Positions 29,432 through 38,842 of a stretch of 64,000 nucleotides of DNA are shown here, one piece after another. Positions within the stretch are counted from its first letter, which is position 1. Every line of letters starts with the position of its first letter. Origin of the DNA: an uncultured Dokdonia sp. (GTDB lineage: Bacteria > Bacteroidota > Bacteroidia > Flavobacteriales > Flavobacteriaceae); contig NZ_CANMDS010000002.1 of the NCBI RefSeq assembly GCF_947496725.1, positions 1-64,000 on the forward strand, read 5' to 3'. The notes below the pieces were generated by a model that was not told where the DNA came from, ran no database searches, and saw only the letters and a list, made by a program, of their open reading frames with translations. The position numbers and the translations under genes are program-made.

Positions 29432-32080
29432 ATCACGCTCATTTTCTAACCTATTTTCGAGACTATTATATTCCTTAGGAGTTTCTGCACTCTCTATAAC
29501 TTGAACACTAGATTGCTCTACTGTCTCTGGTGGGGCTACATATCCAGGAGCTCTTTTCACAAAGGTTTCCTTTACTCGTTCTGACATAATAAAGTACGGA
29601 ATCCAAACAGCACACCTAAAAATAGCCTTAATAATTTCTTTAAGCGACTCTTGATTCTCTTCTGGAGTAAACATATCTGAAGCAAGTGCATTTGCTGCAA
29701 CACTATCTAAAATTAAGAAAGTAAGTGTGCCAGCATATAGAATAATCATTAACCTAGGAACAATTGTCCTTCTCTTAAAGAACAATATAATTACCACAAA
29801 ACTATATACGATAAGCGCTACATTAACAATCATCTCTATGGCGATGAGTATAATCATTGGCTTTCCTGTTAAGCCTTCAGAATTCCATAGAGCAGACCAA
29901 GTATAGGCATCAAAATAACCGTCTTCAGAAAGTATTTGCATTAAAATAACGATAGGAGTAAAAACAAGACCTATTGCAATAAGTATGAGCCAGCCTCCTA
30001 TATTTTTCCCTTGTGTATCCTTAACCTGAGCGGGAACATCATATTCGTAATAAAGTCTATAAGCTCCATACCCAAACAACATCAAGCTAATTACTAGTAG
30101 GAAAATAGCGATATAACTTAATCCTGAGGTTTCCATCGCAGAGGCTGCTTCTAGGTCATAAGTAATAAAATAAGAAAGATCATCTTGAATCTTACTATGA
30201 TCAGATATGTACTTACGCACGTCACCAGCCTCAACAAAATCTTTCTTTCTAGAGTAATTATGAGTTACTAGTAGTTTGTTTCCAAAATGGCTTGCTTGCT
30301 GTTCATACTTAAAATATGAGCTTTCGACCGTATTTTTATAGTCTTCAAATTCCCAAGGCTCCGGTAAGTTGACTGTGATATTAAACTCAATATCTAATGG
30401 ATAGTTTATAGCATATGGCGCCGTGCGCTCTGGTGATGTAGTAGGGTTTACATAACTCTCTAATAATAACGGATAGGTCTCAATATATATAAGCTGCTCA
30501 TTGTCTGGTGACTTTGCCCAGATAGAATCTATAACGTAAGACTCTCTTACTATAAACTCATTACGAGTATTTCTTAAATCCTCTACCTCAAGGTCATCTC
30601 CCTTTTTTATATTAGGATATAATGTACTGTAAAATCGCAAATAGTCTTTTTGTATTGAAGCATTACTACGCTGGTCAAAATCTGCACGTAATCTATCTGC
30701 ATCACTCCCTTTATATGTAGTTACAACGGTTAATGCTCCAGACCCATTAATCTCATCTACATCATATATCTCACTTATAGCAACCCCTCCTGTTGGCTTA
30801 AAATCAATTTGAGTCAGCCCTTTTTCTCCAGGTTTTAAAACGAGCCCCTTCTCATAATTTGGAAAAAATTTACCCTTTGCTCCTGTACCCTGATTTGAGA
30901 TTGTGGGATCGATATAATAATCTTCACCGTCTAGATTATAGGTAACAACACAATGGTCAAAGAGATTAGGCGTTGGGAGTTTATCACCTATACTCTTTCC
31001 TGCGGTACTGTTTACCAGCATAGGGTATGCCTCAATGCCATTTGCTTGTAGTAACTCACTTAGCAAAAATGACTTCCCTTTACAATCTCCAAATCTTTGC
31101 TCAAGCACCTTAAGTGGTGACTCTGGTTTATGAGAATTCATCCCATTTTCGAAACCAAAATACCTAACATCATCTTGTACAAAATCTATAAGAGTATTTG
31201 CAATCTCCTCCTTAGAAGGAGCAAGATCTTTGGTCTCACTTTTTATATTTTGATCTGACAGTCGTTTTAATCGTTTTTTATCTGCGGCACTTAATGTGTA
31301 GATCTCTTTATACTGATTTACAATACTCTCCCACGATTCATAATTTACAAATTGCACAAAACCATAATCATCATACCACATAGGCTCGTTAGTATCATAA
31401 AACTTAGGTGCAACATCTTCTAGCGTCCATTCGTAAACCTTGCTATTACCTGAAATACTTTCTGCTGGCTTAGGCGCATTATTGAAGTATTTAAACTTAA
31501 AAGAGTCATTATTAGGCACAGTCACCGTAAAGTGTAGTTTACCTACAGGGGCTGCATATTGAAAATAAAGACTGCTACTATATCCTCCTTCATAAATAGG
31601 ATTCTCTCCAGCTATAGAGTATGCATAGTCTATCACATCGCCCTCTCGCACATCTGTAAGATTTACAAGACTTGTAAGTCTCCCGTCATATAGATTCTTT
31701 TCTAGATTAGACTCTCTTTGTATAGTCTCAATCTTATTAAGATTAAGTTGAGAGATACGCTCCCCATCACGTACGATATCGATTTTATGAAAAATGAGCT
31801 TCTCGTAAGATGGGTCAAATTCAAACGTTAGATTAGACATTTGAGTTATGCCCTCTCCATTTATAATTTTAACTACAGAGTTACTATATCTAGTTTTATT
31901 TAGAGCATTAAGCTGCTTATCATATAGAAGATAGTAGTAGCCACTTTCTGCTTCTTCATTTTCAATATTCTCCTTGTAGTCAACTTTATTTACCCACGAT
32001 GGGATTTGTTTTATACTAGGATTTTGAGAATAGAGTGTTGTAAAAAAAAGAACGAATAGTAAACGTAAAATATGCTTCAA
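29420..32080 (-). CDS. DUF3857/transglutaminase-like protein fused to DUF2569-type membrane domain
   Basis: The 886-residue product has a signal peptide (LFVLFFTTLYSQ), then a DUF3857 beta domain (residues ~40-250). A transglutaminase-like papain-fold core follows: FGDCKGKSFLLSELLQANGIEAYPMLV with the Cys near residue 333, a His in FDHCVVTY and an Asp in YYIDPTIS. A second beta domain (DUF3858-like) extends to ~640. The C-terminal third is membrane-embedded, with GGWLILIAIGLVFTPI near 690 characteristic of DUF2569. The Cys/His/Asp triad suggests a periplasmic peptidase or crosslinking activity, but no member has an assured function. The tail after ~850 is hydrophilic. Confidence 0.85.
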   Translation of the reverse strand: MKHILRLLFVLFFTTLYSQNPSIKQIPSWVNKVDYKENIENEEAESGYYYLLYDKQLNALNKTRYSNSVVKIINGEGITQMSNLTFEFDPSYEKLIFHKIDIVRDGERISQLNLNKIETIQRESNLEKNLYDGRLTSLVNLTDVREGDVIDYAYSIAGENPIYEGGYSSSLYFQYAAPVGKLHFTVTVPNNDSFKFKYFNNAPKPAESISGNSKVYEWTLEDVAPKFYDTNEPMWYDDYGFVQFVNYESWESIVNQYKEIYTLSAADKKRLKRLSDQNIKSETKDLAPSKEEIANTLIDFVQDDVRYFGFENGMNSHKPESPLKVLEQRFGDCKGKSFLLSELLQANGIEAYPMLVNSTAGKSIGDKLPTPNLFDHCVVTYNLDGEDYYIDPTISNQGTGAKGKFFPNYEKGLVLKPGEKGLTQIDFKPTGGVAISEIYDVDEINGSGALTVVTTYKGSDADRLRADFDQRSNASIQKDYLRFYSTLYPNIKKGDDLEVEDLRNTRNEFIVRESYVIDSIWAKSPDNEQLIYIETYPLLLESYVNPTTSPERTAPYAINYPLDIEFNITVNLPEPWEFEDYKNTVESSYFKYEQQASHFGNKLLVTHNYSRKKDFVEAGDVRKYISDHSKIQDDLSYFITYDLEAASAMETSGLSYIAIFLLVISLMLFGYGAYRLYYEYDVPAQVKDTQGKNIGGWLILIAIGLVFTPIVILMQILSEDGYFDAYTWSALWNSEGLTGKPMIILIAIEMIVNVALIVYSFVVIILFFKRRTIVPRLMIILYAGTLTFLILDSVAANALASDMFTPEENQESLKEIIKAIFRCAVWIPYFIMSERVKETFVKRAPGYVAPPETVEQSSVQVIESAETPKEYNSLENRLENERDKNG

Positions 32081-32164
32081 AGCTTGACTGATTTGTGGGT
32101 AAAAGACTACAATATAAGCTGTTCCAACTTAATTAGCAACGTATAAACTCTCAAAAATGTTTCC

Positions 32165-32178
32165 GCTTTCGCGAAAGC
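32165..32178. repeat. Dispersed palindrome core GCTTTCGCGAAAGC
   Basis: Exact 14-bp core seven nucleotides beyond the patatin stop codon, in the spacer before the downstream gene. Confidence 0.9.
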
Positions 32179-32184
32179 TGATTA

Positions 32185-33102
32185 CTACCCCTCATCATCT
32201 ACCTTAATCTCGTTGAGCTCTTCGTTTTTATACTTGGCATAGTCAAAACCACTCTTCCACCAGATTTTCATTTTTTCTTTATTAAAAATGAGCGAATTTG
32301 TAGTGAGTACCGTCGGTGTATAATAGAAGTTAATTATCGCCTCTTTTTGATTGGCTGCATATTTACCTATGGTGATATTTTGCTTTTCTATACGGTCCAT
32401 CATAAAACCGTGTAGATTGCTCAACAGGGAGAACACATTAGTAGAAGGGAGATTGTTATAATAAGTCACTTCTGTTTCTAATATGATAACATCTATCTCT
32501 GTTGCGCCACGTTCTACAGCTTCTTTAATAGGCACAAGCGCGCCAAAACCTCCATCTGCATACTCGCATCCATTTTTTGACGCTAGGCTCATAAAAGGGA
32601 TATAATTACACGACATCCATACCCAGTCACAAAAATCTTCGTAGGTCTCTTCCTTACTGGATTTATATTCCGTTTTATGAAGTGAGAGATTAGAAACTGT
32701 GACTAGTACTTCTTTACCACTAGCTTGTAGCTGTTCATAATTTTCACGGGTAAAGGTTTTTTCTATAAGCTTGCGTAGCTTCTTACTTTCTCCAAAGGTT
32801 TTAGAGCCTTTTAAAAAATTGCGCAGTACGCTCCAGTGATCTATAGCAATAGATTGCTCGCCAAATTTATCTTTCTTTATTACAAAAGGACATACATTAA
32901 AAATAGCATTTTGATTTACAGAGGTGTATACCTCTTTTATCTTTTCGATATTTTGAAGCGCAAGATGAGGCACTAATAGACTTCCTGTAGAGGTGCCTAC
33001 AAGCATATCATAATCCTTTCCCATTTCTTGCATAAGGTACTGAGCAACACCGCCGCCAAAAGCGCCTTTACTTCCTCCTCCTGAAATGACTAATGCTCGC
33101 AT
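32185..33102 (-). CDS. Patatin-like phospholipase
   Basis: The 305-residue protein has no signal peptide, so it is probably cytoplasmic or delivered without cleavage. The oxyanion loop GGGSKGAFGGGVAQYL is at residues ~8-22, the nucleophile elbow GTSTGS with catalytic Ser near 40, and the DGGFGALVP motif with catalytic Asp near 188, so the Ser-Asp dyad of patatins is complete. Patatins hydrolyse acyl esters of phospholipids or other lipids. It lacks the POTRA and barrel domains of the type V secreted PlpD class. Dispersed palindromes flank it on both sides. Confidence 0.93.
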   Translation of the reverse strand: MRALVISGGGSKGAFGGGVAQYLMQEMGKDYDMLVGTSTGSLLVPHLALQNIEKIKEVYTSVNQNAIFNVCPFVIKKDKFGEQSIAIDHWSVLRNFLKGSKTFGESKKLRKLIEKTFTRENYEQLQASGKEVLVTVSNLSLHKTEYKSSKEETYEDFCDWVWMSCNYIPFMSLASKNGCEYADGGFGALVPIKEAVERGATEIDVIILETEVTYYNNLPSTNVFSLLSNLHGFMMDRIEKQNITIGKYAANQKEAIINFYYTPTVLTTNSLIFNKEKMKIWWKSGFDYAKYKNEELNEIKVDDEG

Positions 33103-33160
33103 ACCTCGTTTTAACTAATAGCTAGTCGAAAATAAGGTTTTTAAATTACAAATAGTTTTA

Positions 33161-33176
33161 CGCTTTCGCGAAAGCG
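33161..33176. repeat. Dispersed palindrome CGCTTTCGCGAAAGCG
   Basis: Exact copy ending one base before the stop codon of the outer-membrane barrel gene (minus strand). Confidence 0.9.
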
Positions 33177-33177
33177 T

Positions 33178-35958
33178 CTAAAAGAACATTATCCCACCAT
33201 TATCTGTCTCGCCTTTTTTACCTAGCGTGTTAAACTTCCAGCTCAAACTAAGCATAAAATATTGTTGCAATACCGTACTCTGTACGTCTTGTATAAAGTT
33301 TGCATTTGCCGTACGACGGGCGTTTGTATTTTGATCAAGCACGTCATACACCTTAAGTGTAGCTGTTGCTCTTTCTTTAGCAAAAGAGTATGCTAGTGTC
33401 GAGTTCCAGAACAAAGCACTTTGCTGAAAGTCACTTGCAATATTAGGGTTATAGTTATAGTTTATCTCATTACGCCATTCCCAGTTTTTTGGCACAAAAA
33501 GAGCCGTACTCAAGCGCACTGTGTGCGAGATAAACTCTTGATCATCAAATGCATCTAGACCAAACTCTGTTTTTGAAAATGAGATGTTATAACTAGGGCG
33601 CACCTCAAAGAGGTCTTTCCAAGTAAAAGTCACATTTACTCTTGGGGTAAGTGATCTTGTTTTACTTGCATACTTCACATCATTATTGAAGTTTACATTA
33701 CGGCCAAAGTTCCCGTAAATACCTCCACCATATTTTATGGTTCTTAGTGAATCTATCTTGAGCGTTTTATTATAACCACCACCGGCGCCTACGTTATAAT
33801 TACCATCTACATTTTCATATGTAGTTGTACGCACAAGGTTTTCATCTATCGTAGTTTTATTTACCACGGCATCATTTGTAACACTACCATTACCATTTAA
33901 GTACCAACCACCACCTTTCTGGAAGTCAAAATTATTAAACCCTCCATAAAAGTTATAGACATTAGAAGGTGATAAATCTGGATTACCCACAGTGATATTA
34001 AGTGGGTCTGACACATCTACAAAAGGATTGAGCTGTTGCACATCTGGCGGACTATTACTCTTACTCACACTGGCATATAATGATGCCTTTGGACTAAAAC
34101 GATAGTTGATATAAGAGTCTAGTTCTAGCGCTTCAAAATTTTCCTTTACGTTAAGTTCTGGACGCAGGTTATCTGTATTTTCTAGTGTTCTAAAGACATA
34201 ACCTGCTCCAAAGTTTATATTAAACTTTTCTGTGTTATAATTAAGTCCCAGCTTAGGTGTTGTGCGCATATTGCGCCCCTCAAAGTCTGTGCTTAACACC
34301 TCATTAAGTGTGCTGTACTGCTGGGTATTTTCATCAAAATCAAAAGTGGTTCTTGATCGCTTTCGGCTATCATCACGATGCCCAAAATCTGCATCTAGAA
34401 ATAACTTTTTTGCAATAAGTGGTATGCGGTATGTAAAGTTAAGATTGTATCCATCCAGCTTAGTCTCACCATCTGTAAACTGGTTGCGCTCTATAAGCTC
34501 TGGAGCATCTCCTAGTATGGCAGTATTAGAGACTATAAAATCTTCACTCTCTTGTCTGTTTATTTCGTTCTGAAGACGAGCACGCACGTAGGCACCTTTG
34601 TCACCCCACTTTTTTGTAATACTCAAAGTGTTTTCAAAATTCTTCCCTTGATCTTTTATAAAGTTTGCATTATCAGACTGGTTTATAAGATCCCCATTTT
34701 CATCAAGAGACTCTTCATCACGAGTATAGCGCGTCTCACTTTTCGCATAAGAAAACTTAGGGCGTATGTTTATAAGAATTGTAGAATCCTTCTTAATATT
34801 TATAGTTGCATTTGCACTATGATTATCAGAGTTTGAGTCACTTCTTGAGTTGCTATTTGTAAAAAAACGACGATCTGGCAAGATGTTCTCACGCTCGATA
34901 CGTGTCTCGTCAAAAGAGTTTGCTGCAGAGTAGAAGTAATCCATACTCGCATCAAAACCTTTTGCATACTCATCTGTATAATTTGTCCCGATGCTGCGAC
35001 TGTTTGTAATACCCTGGCCACCACCAAAACTGCGCCCGTCTATACCAAAACTTCCATTACCGTTAAAATAGACACTTCTCCCACCGCCAAACATCTTGCG
35101 TATCTCCCCAAAGCTAAAACCAGCCTCGTTTATATTATTACCTCCAGCAAGTACACTTATGCGCCTGTCATTATCAAAAGCATTTACAATACCGGCATAC
35201 TCAAAGCGCTCATCTGTACCAGCACCAGCAGCTACACGGCCAAAAACACCCTTGTTCTTCTCTTCAGAAATGGTCAGATTTATGGTTTTATTCTCTTGGT
35301 CACCATCTTCACCAGCAAAGGCTTCATCATCTGTTTTTGTATCTACCACTTGTATCTTTTCTACCATCTCCTTAGTAAGGTTACGTGTAGCTACCGTAGG
35401 GTCATCGCCAAAAAAGGGTTTCCCATTTACAAGTATCTGGTTAACTTCCTTACCATTTACTAAGATTTTACCATCTTCATCTACCTCAACACCTGGCAGC
35501 TCCTTGAGAAGGTCCTCAATATTTGCATCCTTTTTAGTTTTGAAAGAGGATACGTTAAACTCTAAAGTATCTTTTTTTACGGTAATAGGGGCCCTACTTT
35601 TTACCACAACCTCTCCCAGTGTGTTAGTCGCAAGTCCCACTTCTATAACACCTAAAGAAATATCACCCGCACTAAGGTCTACTTGCTTGCTATAATTTTC
35701 ATACCCTAAAAAAGATATATTAACTCGAGCATCCTTTTCTTGGGCTCTCCCTTCTAAGGTAAAAGCTCCATTTTGATTTGTGATGGTGTACGTGATGAGC
35801 GTACTATCTTTTACGGTTTCAAGAAAAACGGTAGCAGCCTCAAGTGGCTCTTTTGATTCCTTGTCTGTAAGTGTACCTGTAACTGAGAAGTTTTGCGCTT
35901 TCGCGAAAGCTGAAACTAATAGAAGTCCAACTAAGATTACTAAATGACGTAATTGCAT
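33178..35958 (-). CDS. TonB-receptor-like outer-membrane beta-barrel protein
   Basis: The 926-residue protein starts with a signal peptide (VILVGLLLVSAFAKAQ), and the cleavage region AFAKA is itself encoded by the dispersed palindrome. A CarboxypepD_reg-like domain (VTGTLTDKESKEPLEAATVFLE, residues ~25-110) precedes a plug-like domain with LLKELPGVEVDEDGKILVNGK and ILVNGKPFFGDDPTVATRNL. The remainder is an Asn/Thr/Ser-rich barrel ending in MFF. Such proteins resemble TonB-dependent receptors but often lack a SusD partner, as here. The substrate is unknown. It precedes the patatin gene with a 75-nt gap and may share its transcript. Confidence 0.9.
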   Translation of the reverse strand: MQLRHLVILVGLLLVSAFAKAQNFSVTGTLTDKESKEPLEAATVFLETVKDSTLITYTITNQNGAFTLEGRAQEKDARVNISFLGYENYSKQVDLSAGDISLGVIEVGLATNTLGEVVVKSRAPITVKKDTLEFNVSSFKTKKDANIEDLLKELPGVEVDEDGKILVNGKEVNQILVNGKPFFGDDPTVATRNLTKEMVEKIQVVDTKTDDEAFAGEDGDQENKTINLTISEEKNKGVFGRVAAGAGTDERFEYAGIVNAFDNDRRISVLAGGNNINEAGFSFGEIRKMFGGGRSVYFNGNGSFGIDGRSFGGGQGITNSRSIGTNYTDEYAKGFDASMDYFYSAANSFDETRIERENILPDRRFFTNSNSRSDSNSDNHSANATINIKKDSTILINIRPKFSYAKSETRYTRDEESLDENGDLINQSDNANFIKDQGKNFENTLSITKKWGDKGAYVRARLQNEINRQESEDFIVSNTAILGDAPELIERNQFTDGETKLDGYNLNFTYRIPLIAKKLFLDADFGHRDDSRKRSRTTFDFDENTQQYSTLNEVLSTDFEGRNMRTTPKLGLNYNTEKFNINFGAGYVFRTLENTDNLRPELNVKENFEALELDSYINYRFSPKASLYASVSKSNSPPDVQQLNPFVDVSDPLNITVGNPDLSPSNVYNFYGGFNNFDFQKGGGWYLNGNGSVTNDAVVNKTTIDENLVRTTTYENVDGNYNVGAGGGYNKTLKIDSLRTIKYGGGIYGNFGRNVNFNNDVKYASKTRSLTPRVNVTFTWKDLFEVRPSYNISFSKTEFGLDAFDDQEFISHTVRLSTALFVPKNWEWRNEINYNYNPNIASDFQQSALFWNSTLAYSFAKERATATLKVYDVLDQNTNARRTANANFIQDVQSTVLQQYFMLSLSWKFNTLGKKGETDNGGIMFF
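35897..35910. repeat. Dispersed palindrome inside a signal peptide
   Basis: Exact 14-bp core read in frame as AFAKA, directly at the predicted signal-peptidase site (AKA before QNF) of the outer-membrane barrel protein. Confidence 0.9.
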
Positions 35959-36113
35959 TATACTGATTGATTGATGAGTACGTAAATAACTAACCTTTTA
36001 GTGAGAAGTTTTAGGAGGATATTGATTTTAATATAATTTTAACAATTTGAGGTGCTTGCAACTTCACAGGTAGTTGCTAGTTATAAATATGCAACCTTAT
36101 TAGTCTTAAAATT

Positions 36114-36524
36114 TTACTGCCAAAATTTCCACCATTTTTTATCTTTAAGTAGTGGATTGGAACGTGTTGTATCAGGAAACATTTCTTTCAAAGATTCTTC
36201 ATCATAAATCTCGCCTTCTTCTCCTTCAATAAATGCATCTAATGACCTAGCGACTTCAATCATTTTTGTAATTATTTTTTCATCAGGATTCTTCACAGTG
36301 ATTTCTCCATACTTTTCAGAAAATGTAAATGGAACCGAAAACTTCTCAAACTCCCATAAACCCGCATTGGGAGTACTTATTGTAAAAGATTCTCCATTAT
36401 TCATTTCTGTTGAAAACTCTTCAATCTGAAGAAATTGAGAATCTGACTGTAAATATACAAGCCATTCATTTTTACTTATTTTATTAACATCGTCTTCTCG
36501 TCTAATATTTAGTTCGTATCCCAT
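36114..36524 (-). CDS. Small hypothetical protein
   Basis: I do not recognise this 136-residue family with certainty. It has no signal peptide or membrane segment and is acidic. It begins MGYELNIRRED, has a central WEFEKFSVPFTFSE segment and an acidic stretch (FIEGEEGEIYDEES), and ends KDKKWWKFWQ. The look is that of small cytoplasmic immunity- or SMI1-like orphan proteins, but no toxin gene is adjacent. It lies alone, between the barrel gene and der, with a variant dispersed palindrome upstream. Coding is supported by the steady frame and an AT-rich leader before the ATG. Confidence 0.75.
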   Translation of the reverse strand: MGYELNIRREDDVNKISKNEWLVYLQSDSQFLQIEEFSTEMNNGESFTISTPNAGLWEFEKFSVPFTFSEKYGEITVKNPDEKIITKMIEVARSLDAFIEGEEGEIYDEESLKEMFPDTTRSNPLLKDKKWWKFWQ

Positions 36525-36589
36525 TTTTGATATATGTTTTTTGTTGCTTTACTAACTGTCTAAATATAAAAGTTTAAAAATAAAGTATT

Positions 36590-36605
36590 CGCTTTCCCGA
36601 AAGCG
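36590..36605. repeat. Variant dispersed palindrome CGCTTTCCCGAAAGCG
   Basis: One base differs from the exact 16-mer, at the centre (CCCG for CGCG). It sits between the small unknown gene and the der terminator. Confidence 0.8.
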
Positions 36606-36647
36606 TAAAAAAACCTACAACTGGAAATAAATCAAGTATCTAAAACA

Positions 36648-36676
36648 AAAAAAGCGACCTATAGAGGTCGCTTTTC
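36648..36676 (-). terminator. Terminator of der
   Basis: The perfect 10-bp stem AAAGCGACCT / AGGTCGCTTT with an ATAG loop is followed on the minus strand by a T tract, 19 nt after the der stop. Confidence 0.88.
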
Positions 36677-36694
36677 TTATATATAAAAGTGGTT

Positions 36695-38002
36695 TTACTT
36701 CTTTCTAAAGTAAATAGAAATAGGCACTCCAGAGAAGTCGTAAGCTGCTCGCAGTTTATTTTCTAAAAATCTTCTGTAGCCTTCTTTAAGGTATTGCGGC
36801 AGGTTACAGAACAACGCAAACTGTGGTTGTGGTGTAGGTAGCTGCATACAGTACTTGATTTTTACATATTTACCCTTAATAGCCGGTGGAGGGAATGCCT
36901 CTACTAGCGGTAAGAAAAACTCATTAAGCTCACTGGTCTTGATACGTTTTGTTTTACTCTCGTAAACTTTTACGGCAGTCTCAATAGCTTTAAAAATACG
37001 CTGTTTCTCAAGCACAGAAATAAATACAATAGGTACATCTGTAAATGGCTCTATTTGCTGTCTAATGTGCTTTTCAAATTCTTTCATTGTGTTAGTCTTC
37101 TTTTCTACAAGGTCCCACTTGTTTACTAAGATTACTATTCCTTTTCTGTTGCGTTCTGCAAGCCAGAATATATTTTGCACCTGGCCGTCAAAGCCTCTTG
37201 TTGCATCTACTACAAGTAGTACAACATCTGCGTGCTCAATAGCACGTACAGACCTCATCACAGAGTAAAACTCAAGATCTTCTTTTACCTTAGCCTTACG
37301 ACGTATACCTGCCGTGTCTACAAGGTTAAATTCAAAACCGTAGCGATTATACTTTGTATCCATCGCATCACGAGTGGTTCCTGCAATATCTGTTACGATA
37401 TAACGCTCCTCACCTATTAATGCATTTATAAAAGAAGATTTACCTGCATTAGGACGACCTACTACCGCAAAGCGTGGTAGCTCATCTTCTTCGTTTTCTT
37501 CTTCTTTTTCTGGTAATGCCTCAACTACAGCATCCAGAAGATCTCCTGTACCACTACCATTTGTAGCAGCAATGGTATAAAAATCACCAAGACCAAGATT
37601 ATAAAACTCTACAGCATCTGCTGCACGCTTATTATTATCTACTTTATTTACAGCAAGAAAAATAGGCTTCTTAGATCTACGTAGCAAGTTTGCAACCTCT
37701 TCATCCATCCCAGTGATACCGTGCTCTACATCTACCATAAAGATGATAGCATCTGCCTCATCTATGGCAAGCTCTACTTGCTTGTCTATCTCTGCTTCAA
37801 AAATGTCGTCACTTCCCACAACATATCCACCAGTATCTATGACTGTAAACTCACGTCCATTCCAATCTGTTTTTCCGTAGTGGCGATCTCTAGTCACACC
37901 ACTCACGGCATCAACAATTGCCTCACGACGTTGCACTAACCGATTAAAAAAAGTGGATTTCCCTACATTAGGGCGCCCCACGATAGCTACTATGGTACTC
38001 AT
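36695..38002 (-). CDS. der: Ribosome-assembly GTPase Der (EngA)
   Basis: Der is a tandem GTPase needed for maturation of the large ribosomal subunit. The first G domain has GRPNVGKS (G1), DTGG (G3) and NKVD (G4). The second has GRPNAGKS, DTAG and NKWD. The C-terminal KH-like domain ends with FPPPAIKGKYVKIKYCMQ and GVPISIYFRKK. The frame could extend 27 codons upstream, but family proteins begin at MSTIVAIVGRPN, so the ATG at 38002 is used, giving 435 residues. It is monocistronic, with a strong terminator. Confidence 0.97.
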   Translation of the reverse strand: MSTIVAIVGRPNVGKSTFFNRLVQRREAIVDAVSGVTRDRHYGKTDWNGREFTVIDTGGYVVGSDDIFEAEIDKQVELAIDEADAIIFMVDVEHGITGMDEEVANLLRRSKKPIFLAVNKVDNNKRAADAVEFYNLGLGDFYTIAATNGSGTGDLLDAVVEALPEKEEENEEDELPRFAVVGRPNAGKSSFINALIGEERYIVTDIAGTTRDAMDTKYNRYGFEFNLVDTAGIRRKAKVKEDLEFYSVMRSVRAIEHADVVLLVVDATRGFDGQVQNIFWLAERNRKGIVILVNKWDLVEKKTNTMKEFEKHIRQQIEPFTDVPIVFISVLEKQRIFKAIETAVKVYESKTKRIKTSELNEFFLPLVEAFPPPAIKGKYVKIKYCMQLPTPQPQFALFCNLPQYLKEGYRRFLENKLRAAYDFSGVPISIYFRKK

Positions 38003-38178
38003 TGTAAAATTTTTAGGTCTGCAAAGATAGGCTTTTAAAAAGGACAAAGACATTGTATACAACGCAAATACACTGCAACGCAATAGGCTAGATATTACTT
38101 AAAATGCTAATGATATGATAAACTTAATGAGTACTAGGTATGTATAATTTAATTTTACATCCTTATAAAGCACTTTAA

Positions 38179-38793
38179 TTGATTTTACTTTTATTACTTC
38201 TTGGTTTTGGGATTGCCTTAATAGCTACTATTATACCTAGCGCGACTAATTTACTAGTGCTTAAAAAAGCCACAGGCGGTAGTATTTTTAAAGCAATGTT
38301 TGTTGCTTATGGAGCAGCCCTTGGAGAAACTATTGTAGCAGGGTTTGCCATAAGTTTTGGTTTTTTGGTAAAAAAGCTCTACCAAGATTATTTATGGATA
38401 CAGATTGCTTTTGTAGTATTAATGCTCTTAGCTGGCATCTTGCTTATTCTAAAAAAATCCAGCTCACAAACTTCAGAAGATGAAGCGCATCAAAACTTTG
38501 GCACTGGTTTCTTACTTGGCTTTTTAAACATCCCTATGTTTATTTTTTGGGTAGCCGTGCTGTCTTCTATTTCGAGCTATGTGTTTATAGGCAAAAACTC
38601 TCCTTGGAGTGTTATACTCTCTTTTCTTTCGGGAGTTCTAATAGGAAAAGTTGTGATGCTTTATGCATATGCAAGACTGAGTGATTTTTTTTCAAAGAAG
38701 TTTTCTAATCTTGAGAATAAGATGAATATAGTGATAGGTATTGTACTTATAAGTGCTGCGGTCTTTCAGTCCATAAAGCTTATTACTGCATAA
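38179..38793 (+). CDS. LysE-like small transporter, first of two
   Basis: The 204-residue protein has about six hydrophobic segments and the LysE/RhtB-like pattern: an N-terminal helix with a Pro-containing IIPSATNLLVLKKATGG loop, GAALGETIVAGFAISFG, and a C-terminal half with FLLGFLNIPMFIFWVAVLSS. Family members export amino acids or other small metabolites; the substrate here is unknown. No ATG precedes the first helix: an in-frame TAA lies directly before the TTG at 38179, so TTG is the likely start. The next gene is a paralogue 49 nt downstream. Confidence 0.82.
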   Translation: MILLLLLLGFGIALIATIIPSATNLLVLKKATGGSIFKAMFVAYGAALGETIVAGFAISFGFLVKKLYQDYLWIQIAFVVLMLLAGILLILKKSSSQTSEDEAHQNFGTGFLLGFLNIPMFIFWVAVLSSISSYVFIGKNSPWSVILSFLSGVLIGKVVMLYAYARLSDFFSKKFSNLENKMNIVIGIVLISAAVFQSIKLITA

Positions 38794-38842
38794 ATAAGCG
38801 CAGATAGCGTAAGTTTTACCGTAACGCAACTACTAATGCTTT

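Noticed and set aside
38003-38083. 27-codon upstream extension of der
   Set aside because: Der proteins start at the first GTPase strand (MSTIVAIVGRPN); the extension is not family-like.
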